Positions 53,184 to 61,107 of a DNA stretch of 64,000 nucleotides are shown one piece after another. The DNA is from Mesorhizobium escarrei (lineage in GTDB: Bacteria > Pseudomonadota > Alphaproteobacteria > Rhizobiales > Rhizobiaceae). Location: the NCBI RefSeq assembly GCF_935825525.1, contig NZ_CAKXZT010000121.1, positions 118,095 through 182,094 of the forward strand, written 5' to 3'. Under the pieces are notes generated by a model. It saw only the letters and a list, made by a program, of their open reading frames with translations. It was not told the DNA's origin and searched no databases. Numbering within the stretch: the first letter of the stretch is position 1; each line of letters starts with the position of its first letter. The position numbers and the translations under genes were made by a program.

Positions 53184-54332
53184 ATGAATATCCAGCTTCC
53201 CGACGATCGAGGCGTTCTTTCCCCGTACTCACTGATTGGAAAACCCATTGAAGCAACGCCGCTTGGCGAGGATTCTTGTCGCGTGGTACTTTCAGCTGCG
53301 CACGTTGTGGCCAATTCTTTCACGGACCAGGATCCCTCCGGTCCGGCGGATGTAGACTGGGAGGCCACCATGGCCTTCCGCCGTCATCTCGCCAGTCTCG
53401 GCCTTGGGATTGCGGAAGCCATGGATACTGCGCAACGCGGCATGGGCCTCGACTGGCCAGTCGCACTCGAATTGATACGCCGGACAAAGTCCGAACTTCC
53501 CGACGCGCTTGTATTTAACGGTGCAGGCACCGACCAGCTCGAAGCCGACGGAGCGCGTTCGCTTGACGATGTTCGTCGTGCCTACTTCGAGCAGGTCGAG
53601 GCGATCCAGAAGATCGGCGGCCGGATTATTCTGATGGCGAGCCGGGCGCTTGCGAAGGTCGCAGCAACGCCGACAGATTATGAAGCCGTCTATCGCGATG
53701 TGCTGGCGCAGTGCGAGGGCAAGGTCATCCTGCATTGGTTGGGCGACATGTTTGATCCCGCGCTTGCCGGCTATTGGGGCGCGGACAAATTCGACGAGGC
53801 ACTGGAGACCTGCCTTGCCGTAATCGGCGAAAACCGGGACAAAGTCGACGGTATCAAGATCTCGCTGCTCGACAAGGACAAGGAGATCGCGATGCGGCGG
53901 CGGCTGCCGGTCGGCGTCAAAATGTATACGGGCGACGACTTCAATTATCCCGAACTCATTGAAGGTGACGATAGCGGCCACTCCCATGCACTGCTCGGCA
54001 TATTCGATCCGTTGGCGCCCGCCGCCGCTTATGCCATATCGAGGCTTGGGGCCGGTGACGTAGCCGCCTTCCGACGGACCCTCGATCCAACAGTTCCGCT
54101 CGCCCGTCTGATCTTCCGCGCTCCGACCCGCTTCTACAAGACGGGTGTGGTATTCTTGGCCTGGTTGAACGGTTTCCAGGACCATTTCGTAATGCTGAAT
54201 GGTGCGCAGGCGATGCGGCCACTTCCTTATTTCGTCGATATTTTCAAGCTCGCCGACGCAAATGGCCTGTTGCGTAATCCTGATCTGGCGGAAGCGCGTA
54301 TGCGCAAACTGCTTGCGGTGTATGGCGTCTGA
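53184..54332 (+). CDS. DUF993-family protein (DHDPS-like TIM barrel)
   Basis: A 382-residue protein matching the DUF993 family. Recognisable segments are IAEAMDTAQRGMGLDWPVAL, IGGRIILMASRALAKVAATP and ILHWLGDMFDPALAGYWG. The family is thought to have a dihydrodipicolinate-synthase-like barrel; no reaction is established to my knowledge. ATG 53184 lies eight bases after the SDR stop and replaces an earlier in-frame ATG inside that gene. It probably acts on a pathway intermediate, perhaps as an aldolase or lyase (inference). Confidence 0.85.
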   Translation: MNIQLPDDRGVLSPYSLIGKPIEATPLGEDSCRVVLSAAHVVANSFTDQDPSGPADVDWEATMAFRRHLASLGLGIAEAMDTAQRGMGLDWPVALELIRRTKSELPDALVFNGAGTDQLEADGARSLDDVRRAYFEQVEAIQKIGGRIILMASRALAKVAATPTDYEAVYRDVLAQCEGKVILHWLGDMFDPALAGYWGADKFDEALETCLAVIGENRDKVDGIKISLLDKDKEIAMRRRLPVGVKMYTGDDFNYPELIEGDDSGHSHALLGIFDPLAPAAAYAISRLGAGDVAAFRRTLDPTVPLARLIFRAPTRFYKTGVVFLAWLNGFQDHFVMLNGAQAMRPLPYFVDIFKLADANGLLRNPDLAEARMRKLLAVYGV

Positions 54333-54344
54333 GGGGGCACCGAC

Positions 54345-55205
54345 ATGCGTGATTTCGCAAAGGATCACTCAGCCCTTGCCCTGAATACCGCGACTCTCGG
54401 CCATAATGTCGAAAGTCAAGGAGCGGGCTGGTCTCCGGAACGGGTAATCGATGCCTGTGCGGAACGCGGCTTTGGAGCTATAACCTTTTGGCGCCGCGAG
54501 ATCGGGGGGAGAGCGGTCGAGATCGGCGAGCGCACAAGAGCCGCCGGGCTTTCCGTCAGCGGTCTGTGCCGTTCACCATTTCTGGTCGGTCCGCTCGCGC
54601 CACCGACCCGGCAAGCTGTTCTCGATGATTTTCACTCGTCGATTGACATGGCGGCCGGCCTGAAAGCAGCTTGTCTCACGATTTGCGTAGGCGGCGTGGT
54701 CGCAGGCACGCACAGTATGGCGGAGAGCCTGAAGCGGGTTGCGGAAATCATTGCGGAAGCCGCGCCTTACGCCGCGCAATCGAATGTGACGCTGGCTCTC
54801 GAGCCGCTAAATCCCGTCTATGGCGGAAACCGCTCCTGCCTGGTCACCGTACGTGACGCGGTCCATCTCTGTGAAACGATCGGCCATTCGGCGATCGCCA
54901 TCGCTGTCGATGTCTATCATGTCTGGTGGGATCTCTCGCTTGGGGTGGAACTCAAGCGCGCCAGCGCGGTCCGGATCGCCGGATATCACCTATGCGACTG
55001 GCTCGCCGACACGCGCGACGTGCTTCTGGATCGCGGCATGATGGGCGATGGTGTGGCAGACCTGAAGGCTTTGCGCCGGGCTGTCGAGGAAGCCGGCTAC
55101 ACCGGTCCTTGCGAGGTGGAAGTTTTCTCTGTGAATAATTGGTGGAAGCGAGATCCCAACGATGTTTTGGACATCTGCGTCGAACGGTTCAAGGCAGTTT
55201 GTTGA
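54345..55205 (+). CDS. sugar phosphate isomerase/epimerase-like TIM barrel
   Basis: A 286-residue member of the xylose-isomerase-like AP-endonuclease-2 superfamily. Metal-ligand positions fit LALEPLNPVYGG (Glu), IAVDVYHVWWDL (Asp/His), GYHLCDW (His) and CEVEVFSVNNWW (Glu). Such enzymes isomerise or epimerise sugars, keto-acids or cyclitol derivatives. It lies 12 bases after the DUF993 gene in the same operon. Its presence supports a polyhydroxylated substrate for the pathway. Confidence 0.87.
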   Translation: MRDFAKDHSALALNTATLGHNVESQGAGWSPERVIDACAERGFGAITFWRREIGGRAVEIGERTRAAGLSVSGLCRSPFLVGPLAPPTRQAVLDDFHSSIDMAAGLKAACLTICVGGVVAGTHSMAESLKRVAEIIAEAAPYAAQSNVTLALEPLNPVYGGNRSCLVTVRDAVHLCETIGHSAIAIAVDVYHVWWDLSLGVELKRASAVRIAGYHLCDWLADTRDVLLDRGMMGDGVADLKALRRAVEEAGYTGPCEVEVFSVNNWWKRDPNDVLDICVERFKAVC

Positions 55206-55529
55206 GCAATCGAAAAATGCGTCGGCTTTGAAGAAGAGGCCGATCGTGAGAGGGGCGAGCTGAATAGCGATGGCGTCGAATCTGACACACAGCACCAGGT
55301 CCGCGGTGCAGCGATCGGTGTGCCGCCAAGACGTCACCAGAGAAGGTCGCCAAACACCTTCCCAGCTCACATTTTGGGCGAAAGTCCGAGGCGTGACCAG
55401 AGCCATGGTGTTTGAGGCCACTTTGGCTCTTAATTCGGAATGGCTGGCCGAAGATGACCTGTTCTTGGCTCGCTTGTCAGGACCATGCTGACGGCGCACG
55501 GTTCCGAAGAACTAGCGAAAGAGGTTTTT
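55206..55529. other. gene-free gap before the cupin gene
   Basis: No domain is recognisable in either strand's open frames. The gap may hold the promoter of the cupin/SDR genes; I see no copy of the TAAC-N6-GTTA palindrome here. Confidence 0.4.
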
Positions 55530-56027
55530 ATGTATCAATCCTTCAACGGCTCGGCTCATCCGCTGGCACCCAAAGAAATCGCTATCGCCGCCGTCCCCAA
55601 CGACGAGCGCGTCTGGGTGCCCCAGGCAGAGGGCGTGTGGTTCCGGCCGCTTATGCTCAACACATTGCAGGGGCAGTGGTGCAATCTGCTTCGCGTGCGT
55701 CGCGCCGGGATCCTGAGCCGCCACCTGCATCCGGCCCCCGTGCATGGCTATGTGATCAAGGGCCGCTGGCACTATCTCGAGCACGACTGGGTGGCAGAGA
55801 CTGGATCCTACGTGTTCGAGCCGCCCGGCGAGATACACACGCTCACGGTGCCCGATGACGTAGCCGAGATGATCACCTTCTTCAACATCTCCGGCTGCAT
55901 GGTTTACCTGGACAAGGACAACAAGCAGATTGGATTCGAAGACGTTTTTACAAAGATCGATATGTGCAGAAAGCACTATGCAAGCGTGGGTCTAGGTGAG
56001 GATTTCGTCGATCAATTCGTGCGATAG
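55530..56027 (+). CDS. cupin, 2,4'-dihydroxyacetophenone dioxygenase-like
   Basis: A 165-residue single-domain cupin. RAGILSRHLHPAPVHGYVIK has metal-binding His residues of cupin motif 1, and FEPPGEIHTLTVPDD has the motif 2 His. It resembles the 2,4'-dihydroxyacetophenone dioxygenase family, whose known member cleaves a C-C bond with Fe and oxygen; many relatives have no known substrate. ATG 55530 follows GAAAGAGG at 55517-55524. It lies between two SDR-containing units on the plus strand. Confidence 0.85.
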   Translation: MYQSFNGSAHPLAPKEIAIAAVPNDERVWVPQAEGVWFRPLMLNTLQGQWCNLLRVRRAGILSRHLHPAPVHGYVIKGRWHYLEHDWVAETGSYVFEPPGEIHTLTVPDDVAEMITFFNISGCMVYLDKDNKQIGFEDVFTKIDMCRKHYASVGLGEDFVDQFVR

Positions 56028-56101
56028 TTCCGGCGCAATCCCTCTTCTACGGCGGTGAGTTCGCGCTGTGCCACCGAGTTGAGAGCCGAGGAGAGTGTTC
56101 A

Positions 56102-56839
56102 GTGACTGAGTCCACATGGTCCACGCGCTTTTTCGCGGGCAAGAATGTTGTCATAACCGGCGGCACCACGGGAATCGGAAATGGTATTGCTTCGGCGTTC
56201 GCCGAGGCTGGAGCAACCGTCCACGCGACGGGTGCTACGGCTGCCGAGGTAGAGACCGCTCGCGGGTACGGGTCCGCCATCGTATACTCCGTCCTCGACG
56301 TGCGGGACACGGCGGCGGTCAATGAGTATGCCATTCAGTTCACATCCGTTGCAGCTCTCGTGAATTGCGCCGGGGTTAACCTGCGCGCCGCCGAGTTCAC
56401 TGCCCAAGGCTTCGAAACGGTAGTTGACATCAATCTGACGGGCTCCATGCGCTGCGCTAGCGCATTCCGATCGGCGCTCTCCAACGGTGGTGCCATCCTG
56501 AACATCGCCTCGATGTTCGCGTTTTTCGGCGCGCCGCACGCTCCGGCCTACGCCGCCTCCAAGGGCGCGATCGTGCAACTCACCAAATCGCTCGCGATCG
56601 CCTATGCCGAGGCGGGCATCCGCGTGAATGCGTTGGCGCCTGGCTGGATCGAGACCGCCATGACCGCGGTGCCGCGTGCCGATCCTACTCGCAACGCCGA
56701 GCTAATGAAACGCACCCCGATGGGTCGTTGGGGGACGCCGGGCGACCTGACGGGCCCCGCGCTCTTTCTATGTTCGCCGCTCGCCGGCTTCGTTACCGGG
56801 GCGATTTTGCCCGTTGACGGCGGCTATCTCATTGCCTGA
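56102..56839 (+). CDS. SDR-family oxidoreductase
   Basis: A 245-residue classical SDR with a GTG start preceded by GAGGAGAG. TGGTTGIGNGIASAFAEAG binds NAD(P); NCAGVN, Ser in LNIASMFAFFG and Tyr/Lys in AYAASKGAIV form the active site; the end ILPVDGGYLIA is typical. The substrate is unknown. It is 74 bases after the cupin gene and may complete the catabolic block. A broken LacI gene follows. Confidence 0.87.
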   Translation: MTESTWSTRFFAGKNVVITGGTTGIGNGIASAFAEAGATVHATGATAAEVETARGYGSAIVYSVLDVRDTAAVNEYAIQFTSVAALVNCAGVNLRAAEFTAQGFETVVDINLTGSMRCASAFRSALSNGGAILNIASMFAFFGAPHAPAYAASKGAIVQLTKSLAIAYAEAGIRVNALAPGWIETAMTAVPRADPTRNAELMKRTPMGRWGTPGDLTGPALFLCSPLAGFVTGAILPVDGGYLIA

Positions 56840-56975
56840 GTTCCCACCGCCCAAGACTTGCCAGAATTGGCATCGATCTGCGGGGACCGGGCGTTGCGGT
56901 CGTAAAACACCACACTGGACAATCGTAATTATTTGTGTGGAACGTGATGCAGCGTGATCTCGACCGGAAGTAAGC

Positions 56976-57289
56976 GTGCGCAAGAGGCCCCCCATCAAGG
57001 ATATCGCCAAGGCCGCCGAATTGTCGACGACGGCGGTCTCCTATGCGTTGTCGGGAAAGGGACGACTCTCGGTGCAGATCCAGGAAACGGTAAGAAGAAT
57101 CGCCGACGAGGTTGGGTTTATTCGGGACGACACGCTGCTCGCCTGAGGACCGGCCAGTCTAATCCTCTGGCCGCGATTGTACATGACATGTCCAACCCCT
57201 TCTTTGCCGAATTACTCAGCGATTGTGACGTCCGCCTATGAGGCCGGCTATCTGACAATCGTCGCGAACGCCAAGGACGACTCAATCCG
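56976..57289 (+). pseudogene. LacI-family regulator remnant with two frameshifts
   Basis: From GTG 56976 the first frame encodes a LacI HTH: PPIKDIAKAAELSTTAVSYA, then LSGKGRLS and ADEVGFIRDDT, stopping early at 57141-57143. The expected AARLRTGQSN, then AIVHDMSNPFFAELLSDCD, continues in the next frame after a one-base loss near 57133. A second shift near 57229 leads to SAYEAGYLTIVANAKDDS, after which the match ends at about 57289. The ligand domain is mostly missing. It probably once regulated the preceding SDR/cupin genes. Confidence 0.8.
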
Positions 57290-57420
57290 GCGGCCTTGCC
57301 GATCTTGATGAACGATGGACCGATGCGCATCATTCTCCAATTCCGCAGCGTGCCTTAGCTGACCTTGCCACGGTAGCGGGCAAGGACTTCTTCTGGCGTC
57401 AGGTAGGCTGGGTCGACACG
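57290..57420 (-). pseudogene. AlpA/excisionase-like HTH remnant
   Basis: On the minus strand VDPAYLTPEEVLARYRGKVS is followed by an in-frame TAA and then GTLRNWRMMRIGPSFIKIGK. Together these match the small HTH_17 (AlpA/excisionase-like) DNA-binding proteins, with Glu changed to stop between the two parts. The match breaks where the LacI remnant begins, so the two fragments meet at a recombination junction near 57290. Such proteins are usually carried by integrative elements. Confidence 0.6.
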
Positions 57421-57963
57421 AGATCTCCTCAAGACGTTCAATTGTGCAGTGGGCTGTTGCACAATTTGATGCGCCTTAGGGAGAGCCCGAGCGGACCCGC
57501 GAGGGAGGCCGCATTGAATGCATCCCACAGGGTAGGCAGTTGGGAGAGGTAGGCTGTGCTATCTGGTGCCGTCACCGCAGACTTCTGGTCGTGACACGAC
57601 GAAGAAGTGCTCAGGCGATGATGACCGCTTTGCACCTCATGCGTTTCAGCCATTCGAGGCGCCTTGCTTCGGCTTGCCTTTGATTGATGACTTGGTTCAA
57701 GCGCTGCCGCTTGGTGCCGATAAGCTCAGCGATCGTCTACCACGTGAGCGATACGTCGACCGCAGGGTGGCCGCGGCCTTTTGCGAACAGAAGCAGGCGA
57801 GTTGCCACTCGCGCCTAGTTCCAAGCTTGACCGCGTCGATCCGATAACGTTGCTCGTGCACGCGCTGCGCCTGCATAAGTACGTATCATTCGTCGCCAAA
57901 TGCATGAGCGTCGTGTCCGTCAGCGCCCCCAGCAATCCATCGTGCAACCGGCGTTGTCGGGTG
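57421..57963. other. debris between LacI remnant and CGNR gene
   Basis: Apart from the weak Crp-like fragment, no gene, RNA or repeat is recognisable. Overlapping frames on both strands lack domains. The stretch appears to be part of the rearranged zone that begins in the LacI gene. Confidence 0.4.
57611..57808 (-). pseudogene. possible Crp-like HTH remnant
   Basis: The minus-strand frame VATRLLLFAKGRGHPAVDVS is interrupted by TAG (57737-57739) and continues TIAELIGTKRQRLNQVI, which resembles the winged-helix recognition region of Crp/Fnr proteins. The resemblance is short and there is no cyclic-nucleotide domain. Could be coincidence. Confidence 0.2.
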
Positions 57964-58542
57964 TCAGTTCTCCGATAGTGACCGCTCCGCCGCACGGATG
58001 CGATAGCGAGCCGCATGGATGCGATTGCCGCAGGTGCGACTATCGCAATACAGCCGCTTGCCATTGCGGGTGGTGTCAAAGAAGAGGCGGTTGCAGGCGT
58101 TCCCAGAGCAGGTACGCAGCCGCTGCCATTCGCCGATGATAATGAGCCGCGACAGGGCATAGGCGGTGACGCCCTTGAGGTGGTCGACATACGAGGCGTC
58201 CTCAAGGGTATAGTGGAAATGCGGCCGGGGATCCTCGGCATGCGTGACGATCTGCGGGATCGCGGACGCTGAGTAGAAAAGCTCGTTCAGCATTGTGAAA
58301 CGCTGCCGGTTATCGGGCGCCTTCACGATGTCGTCGAGCCGGTCGCGCAGCTTGCGCATGGCGAGAATCTCGGCCTTCGAGCCATCGGGCTGGTAATAGA
58401 CCCTGGCCTCGCCTCCCATAGCGCGAAGCGTGTCGGTGTCGTTGAGCCCCTCTTCGCCACCGCGAGCGGGAGAGGTGTTGATCAGCGCGACCGTCATTTC
58501 TGCGGAGGGCCGAACGTCAGGACCGAAAAGAAAGTCATTCAT
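57964..58542 (-). CDS. CGNR zinc-finger (ABATE-domain) regulator-like protein
   Basis: A 192-residue protein. The C terminus carries the CGNR zinc finger: RTCSGNACNRLFFDTTRNGK, then YCDSRTCGNRIHAARYR, with four Cys ligands. The N-terminal 130 residues form the ABATE region (VALINTSPARGG, then LRDRLDDIVKA). Members are thought to be DNA-binding stress or metabolism regulators. ATG 58542 is used; an upstream non-ATG extension exists. It is divergent from the Liv-type importer operon, which it could regulate (inference). Confidence 0.85.
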   Translation of the reverse strand: MNDFLFGPDVRPSAEMTVALINTSPARGGEEGLNDTDTLRAMGGEARVYYQPDGSKAEILAMRKLRDRLDDIVKAPDNRQRFTMLNELFYSASAIPQIVTHAEDPRPHFHYTLEDASYVDHLKGVTAYALSRLIIIGEWQRLRTCSGNACNRLFFDTTRNGKRLYCDSRTCGNRIHAARYRIRAAERSLSEN

Positions 58543-58897
58543 TGTCAGGTTGCTCCCAGCCGGCTGGCGGCATGTCAGGCAAGACATCGGCTAAATAGGT
58601 TGCTCAAGCCAAGCCATATGCCCGACCCGTGTCACGATGCGCGCGGCGGGCGGCGCTACCCCGACCGCGCGCTGCAATCGCGGTTTGCCTAAAAAAGCGC
58701 GTTTGCGCAAGGCGTCAGTATCAAATCTATTGACACTCCTTTTTTCAGAGTTATCAATTTCGCCACTGATTGGTGTTCTCCGGTGGTTGGCGGGCCAGCA
58801 TCCAATCTGGTCGAAAGTGAGGGGGTAGGAGCAAATATACTTTTACTCATTATGGTATTTCTCTGACGTTCAACTCCAACTGATAGAGAAGGCGTAA
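58543..58897. promoter_or_regulatory. control region between CGNR gene and Liv-type operon
   Basis: A plausible sigma-70 promoter for the importer is TTGACA (58730-58735) with TATCAA (58752-58757) at 16-base spacing. AGAAGG at 58888-58893 may be the ribosome site. The remainder shows no other gene. Confidence 0.5.
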
Positions 58898-60094
58898 ATG
58901 ATGTCCATAGTTTCCAAGGCCGCGCTTCGGCGCGCCATACCTGCCATTGCGTCCTTCGCGGTCGCGAGCATCGTCCTGCCGGGTCTTTGCGGCACCTCAG
59001 CCTTTGCGGCCGACACTGATGCGGTTCACATCGCTTCCACCGCACCCTTGACCGGATCGGCCGCCGCCTACGGAATTGAAACGATGAACGGCGTCCATCT
59101 CGCCGTCGAGGAAATCAACGCGGCGGGCGGCATCGGCGGCAAGCCTATCAAGCTCAGCGAATATGATGACCAGTGCGACCCGACGCCGGCGGCGACGGCG
59201 GCCAACCAGATCATCAGCGACAAGGCCGTCGTCGCGGTTGTGGGCAACGTCTGCAGTTCGGCGACGCTCGCGCAGATGCCGATCTTCGGGCGGGTGGGTA
59301 TGCCGGTCCTCGCAGCGACGACGAGCTCGCCGGCGCTTTCGGCCAAGGGCTTCGAGAACTTCGCGCGCATTATCCCGAACGACGATATCCAGGGCGTGGC
59401 GAGCCTGGACCTCGGCACCAAGGTGCTGGGCTACAAGCGCATCGCCGTGCTTTATCCGAGCGACGACTATGGCCAAGCTCTTCTGGCGATTGCAAAGAGG
59501 GCCGCAACGGCTTCGGGCGCCGAGCTCGTCGCCGCCGAGACCTACATCACCGGCTCGACCAATGATTTCTCGTCGGTCCTCGCCAACATCGCGGCGGCAA
59601 ATCCCGATGCGCTTTTCCTCGCCGGCTACTACGCCGACATGGGCGCCGCCGTGAGCCAGTCGGTCCGCGCCTTCGGCGACAAGCACATCGCGCTTCTCGC
59701 CAACGCCCAGACCCAGGTCCCCGAATATGTCTCTCTCGCCGGGGCTGCGGCCGAAGGCACCTGGGTCACCAATGTCTATGACATCAACAACCCGAGTGAG
59801 CAGAACAAGGCGTTCGTCGCGGCCTACACCAAGAAGTTCAATGCCGAGCCGGGCGTCCAGGCAGCAGCCGGCTACGACAACATCTATGTCCTGAAGCAGG
59901 CGATCGAAGAGAACAAAGGCTCGACCGAAAACCTCATGCCGGTCATTCGCGCGACCAAGCATGAGGGCGCGATGGGCACCATCAGCTTTGACAAGAACGG
60001 CGACAATATCGGCGGCTCGCTTGTCGTGCTGCGGCTGACCGGCGGCAAGTGGGTGTTCGACGACGAGAGCACCAAGAAGTTAAACGCCCACTGA
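58898..60094 (+). CDS. branched-chain amino acid-type ABC substrate-binding protein (LivK-like)
   Basis: A 398-residue periplasmic binding protein of the Leu/Ile/Val family. The leader runs to SAFA (about residue 37), followed by VHIASTAPLTGSAAAYGIET, GVHLAVEEINAAGGIGGKPI and FARIIPNDDIQGVASLD, all typical. Relatives bind amino acids, amides, or small aromatic or carboxylic compounds. It is the first gene of a complete liv-like set. Start could be 58898 or the adjacent ATG at 58901. Confidence 0.92.
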   Translation: MMSIVSKAALRRAIPAIASFAVASIVLPGLCGTSAFAADTDAVHIASTAPLTGSAAAYGIETMNGVHLAVEEINAAGGIGGKPIKLSEYDDQCDPTPAATAANQIISDKAVVAVVGNVCSSATLAQMPIFGRVGMPVLAATTSSPALSAKGFENFARIIPNDDIQGVASLDLGTKVLGYKRIAVLYPSDDYGQALLAIAKRAATASGAELVAAETYITGSTNDFSSVLANIAAANPDALFLAGYYADMGAAVSQSVRAFGDKHIALLANAQTQVPEYVSLAGAAAEGTWVTNVYDINNPSEQNKAFVAAYTKKFNAEPGVQAAAGYDNIYVLKQAIEENKGSTENLMPVIRATKHEGAMGTISFDKNGDNIGGSLVVLRLTGGKWVFDDESTKKLNAH

Positions 60095-60102
60095 CAGCTG
60101 GC

Positions 60103-60129
60103 GCCGAACCCCGAGTATCGGCGTTCGGC
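60103..60129 (+). terminator. nested hairpin between LivK-like and LivH-like genes
   Basis: Outer arms GCCGAAC (60103-60109) and GTTCGGC (60123-60129); inner arms CCGA (60111-60114) and TCGG (60118-60121) with one C/C mismatch between them and a 3-base loop. No T-run. It lies eight bases after the binding-protein stop. Confidence 0.6.
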
Positions 60130-60233
60130 TCGACACCCTCAATCCGTTCCCAATCCGCGTCTCGGCGACGCTACTCATCGCCGGTGACGATCAGGGCGCA
60201 ATAGTCGGTGACGCAATAGAAGGTCAAAGGCAG

Positions 60234-61106
60234 ATGCAGTTCTTCGCGACACAGTTGCTGAACGGGCTTACCGCGGGCGTCGTCTACGCGATGCTCGCCG
60301 TCGGCTACAGCCTGGTCTACGGGATCCTGCAGCAGATCAACTTCGCGCATGGCTATGTCTATATGTTCGGCACCTTCGTGACGGCGTCGTTGATCACGAG
60401 CGGCAGTCCGTTGTGGCTGGCGATCGCGGCAGGTCTGGTGGCGGGCGCGGTGATCGCGATCGTCATCGAGCGGTTTGCCTACCGCCCGGTGCGAGGCAAC
60501 CGGTTGGCGCCTACGGTGACGGCCGTGGGCGTCGGCCTGATCATCGAGAATGTCGCGCAGCTGATCTGGACCTCAAGGATCCGGCCGATGCCGTTCCCGT
60601 TCCAGGCCGACATCATCCGGCTCGGGCCGGTGGTGCTGAGTCCCCTACAGATCCTGGTCGCCGCGGTCGGACTCGCCATGGCGGCCTTGCTGTGGGTCAT
60701 CAGCACAAAGACCGATCTCGGCCGCGCCATGCGTGCGGTGAAGGACGATCTGGCGACGGCCGAGCTGATGGGCGTTCCGGTCGACCGGGTGGTGGTGACG
60801 GTCTATGTGCTCGGTGCCCTGTTCGGCGTCGTGGGAGGCATCCTCTATGGCGCCTACTACAACACGCTCTCGGTCACGATGGGGTTTTCAGGGACGCTCA
60901 ACGCCTTTACCGCGACCGTCATCGGCGGGATCGGCAGCGTCTGGGGAGCCTTCGCGGGCGGCCTTTTTCTGGGCGTACTCCAGGCGATGGTCACCGGCTA
61001 TGTAAGCTCGGCGCTCCTCAACACCGTTACCTTCACGCTTCTCATCGCCTTCCTTCTGTTCCGGCCGACCGGCATCGCCGGCGTCCAGGTCGCCTCGCGG
61101 CCATAA
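60234..61106 (+). CDS. branched-chain amino acid-type ABC permease (LivH-like)
   Basis: A 290-residue membrane permease with about eight spans. The N terminus LLNGLTAGVVYAMLAVGYSL and VYGILQQINFAHGYVYMFG are LivH hallmarks, and TATVIGGIGSVWGAFAGGLF is the conserved coupling region. It forms the channel with the LivM-like protein, whose gene begins after one intervening base. Confidence 0.93.
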   Translation: MQFFATQLLNGLTAGVVYAMLAVGYSLVYGILQQINFAHGYVYMFGTFVTASLITSGSPLWLAIAAGLVAGAVIAIVIERFAYRPVRGNRLAPTVTAVGVGLIIENVAQLIWTSRIRPMPFPFQADIIRLGPVVLSPLQILVAAVGLAMAALLWVISTKTDLGRAMRAVKDDLATAELMGVPVDRVVVTVYVLGALFGVVGGILYGAYYNTLSVTMGFSGTLNAFTATVIGGIGSVWGAFAGGLFLGVLQAMVTGYVSSALLNTVTFTLLIAFLLFRPTGIAGVQVASRP

Positions 61107-61107
61107 G

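Noticed and set aside
55206..55500. Suspected insertion-sequence remnant before the cupin gene
   Set aside because: Checked frames on both strands do not give a convincing transposase match.
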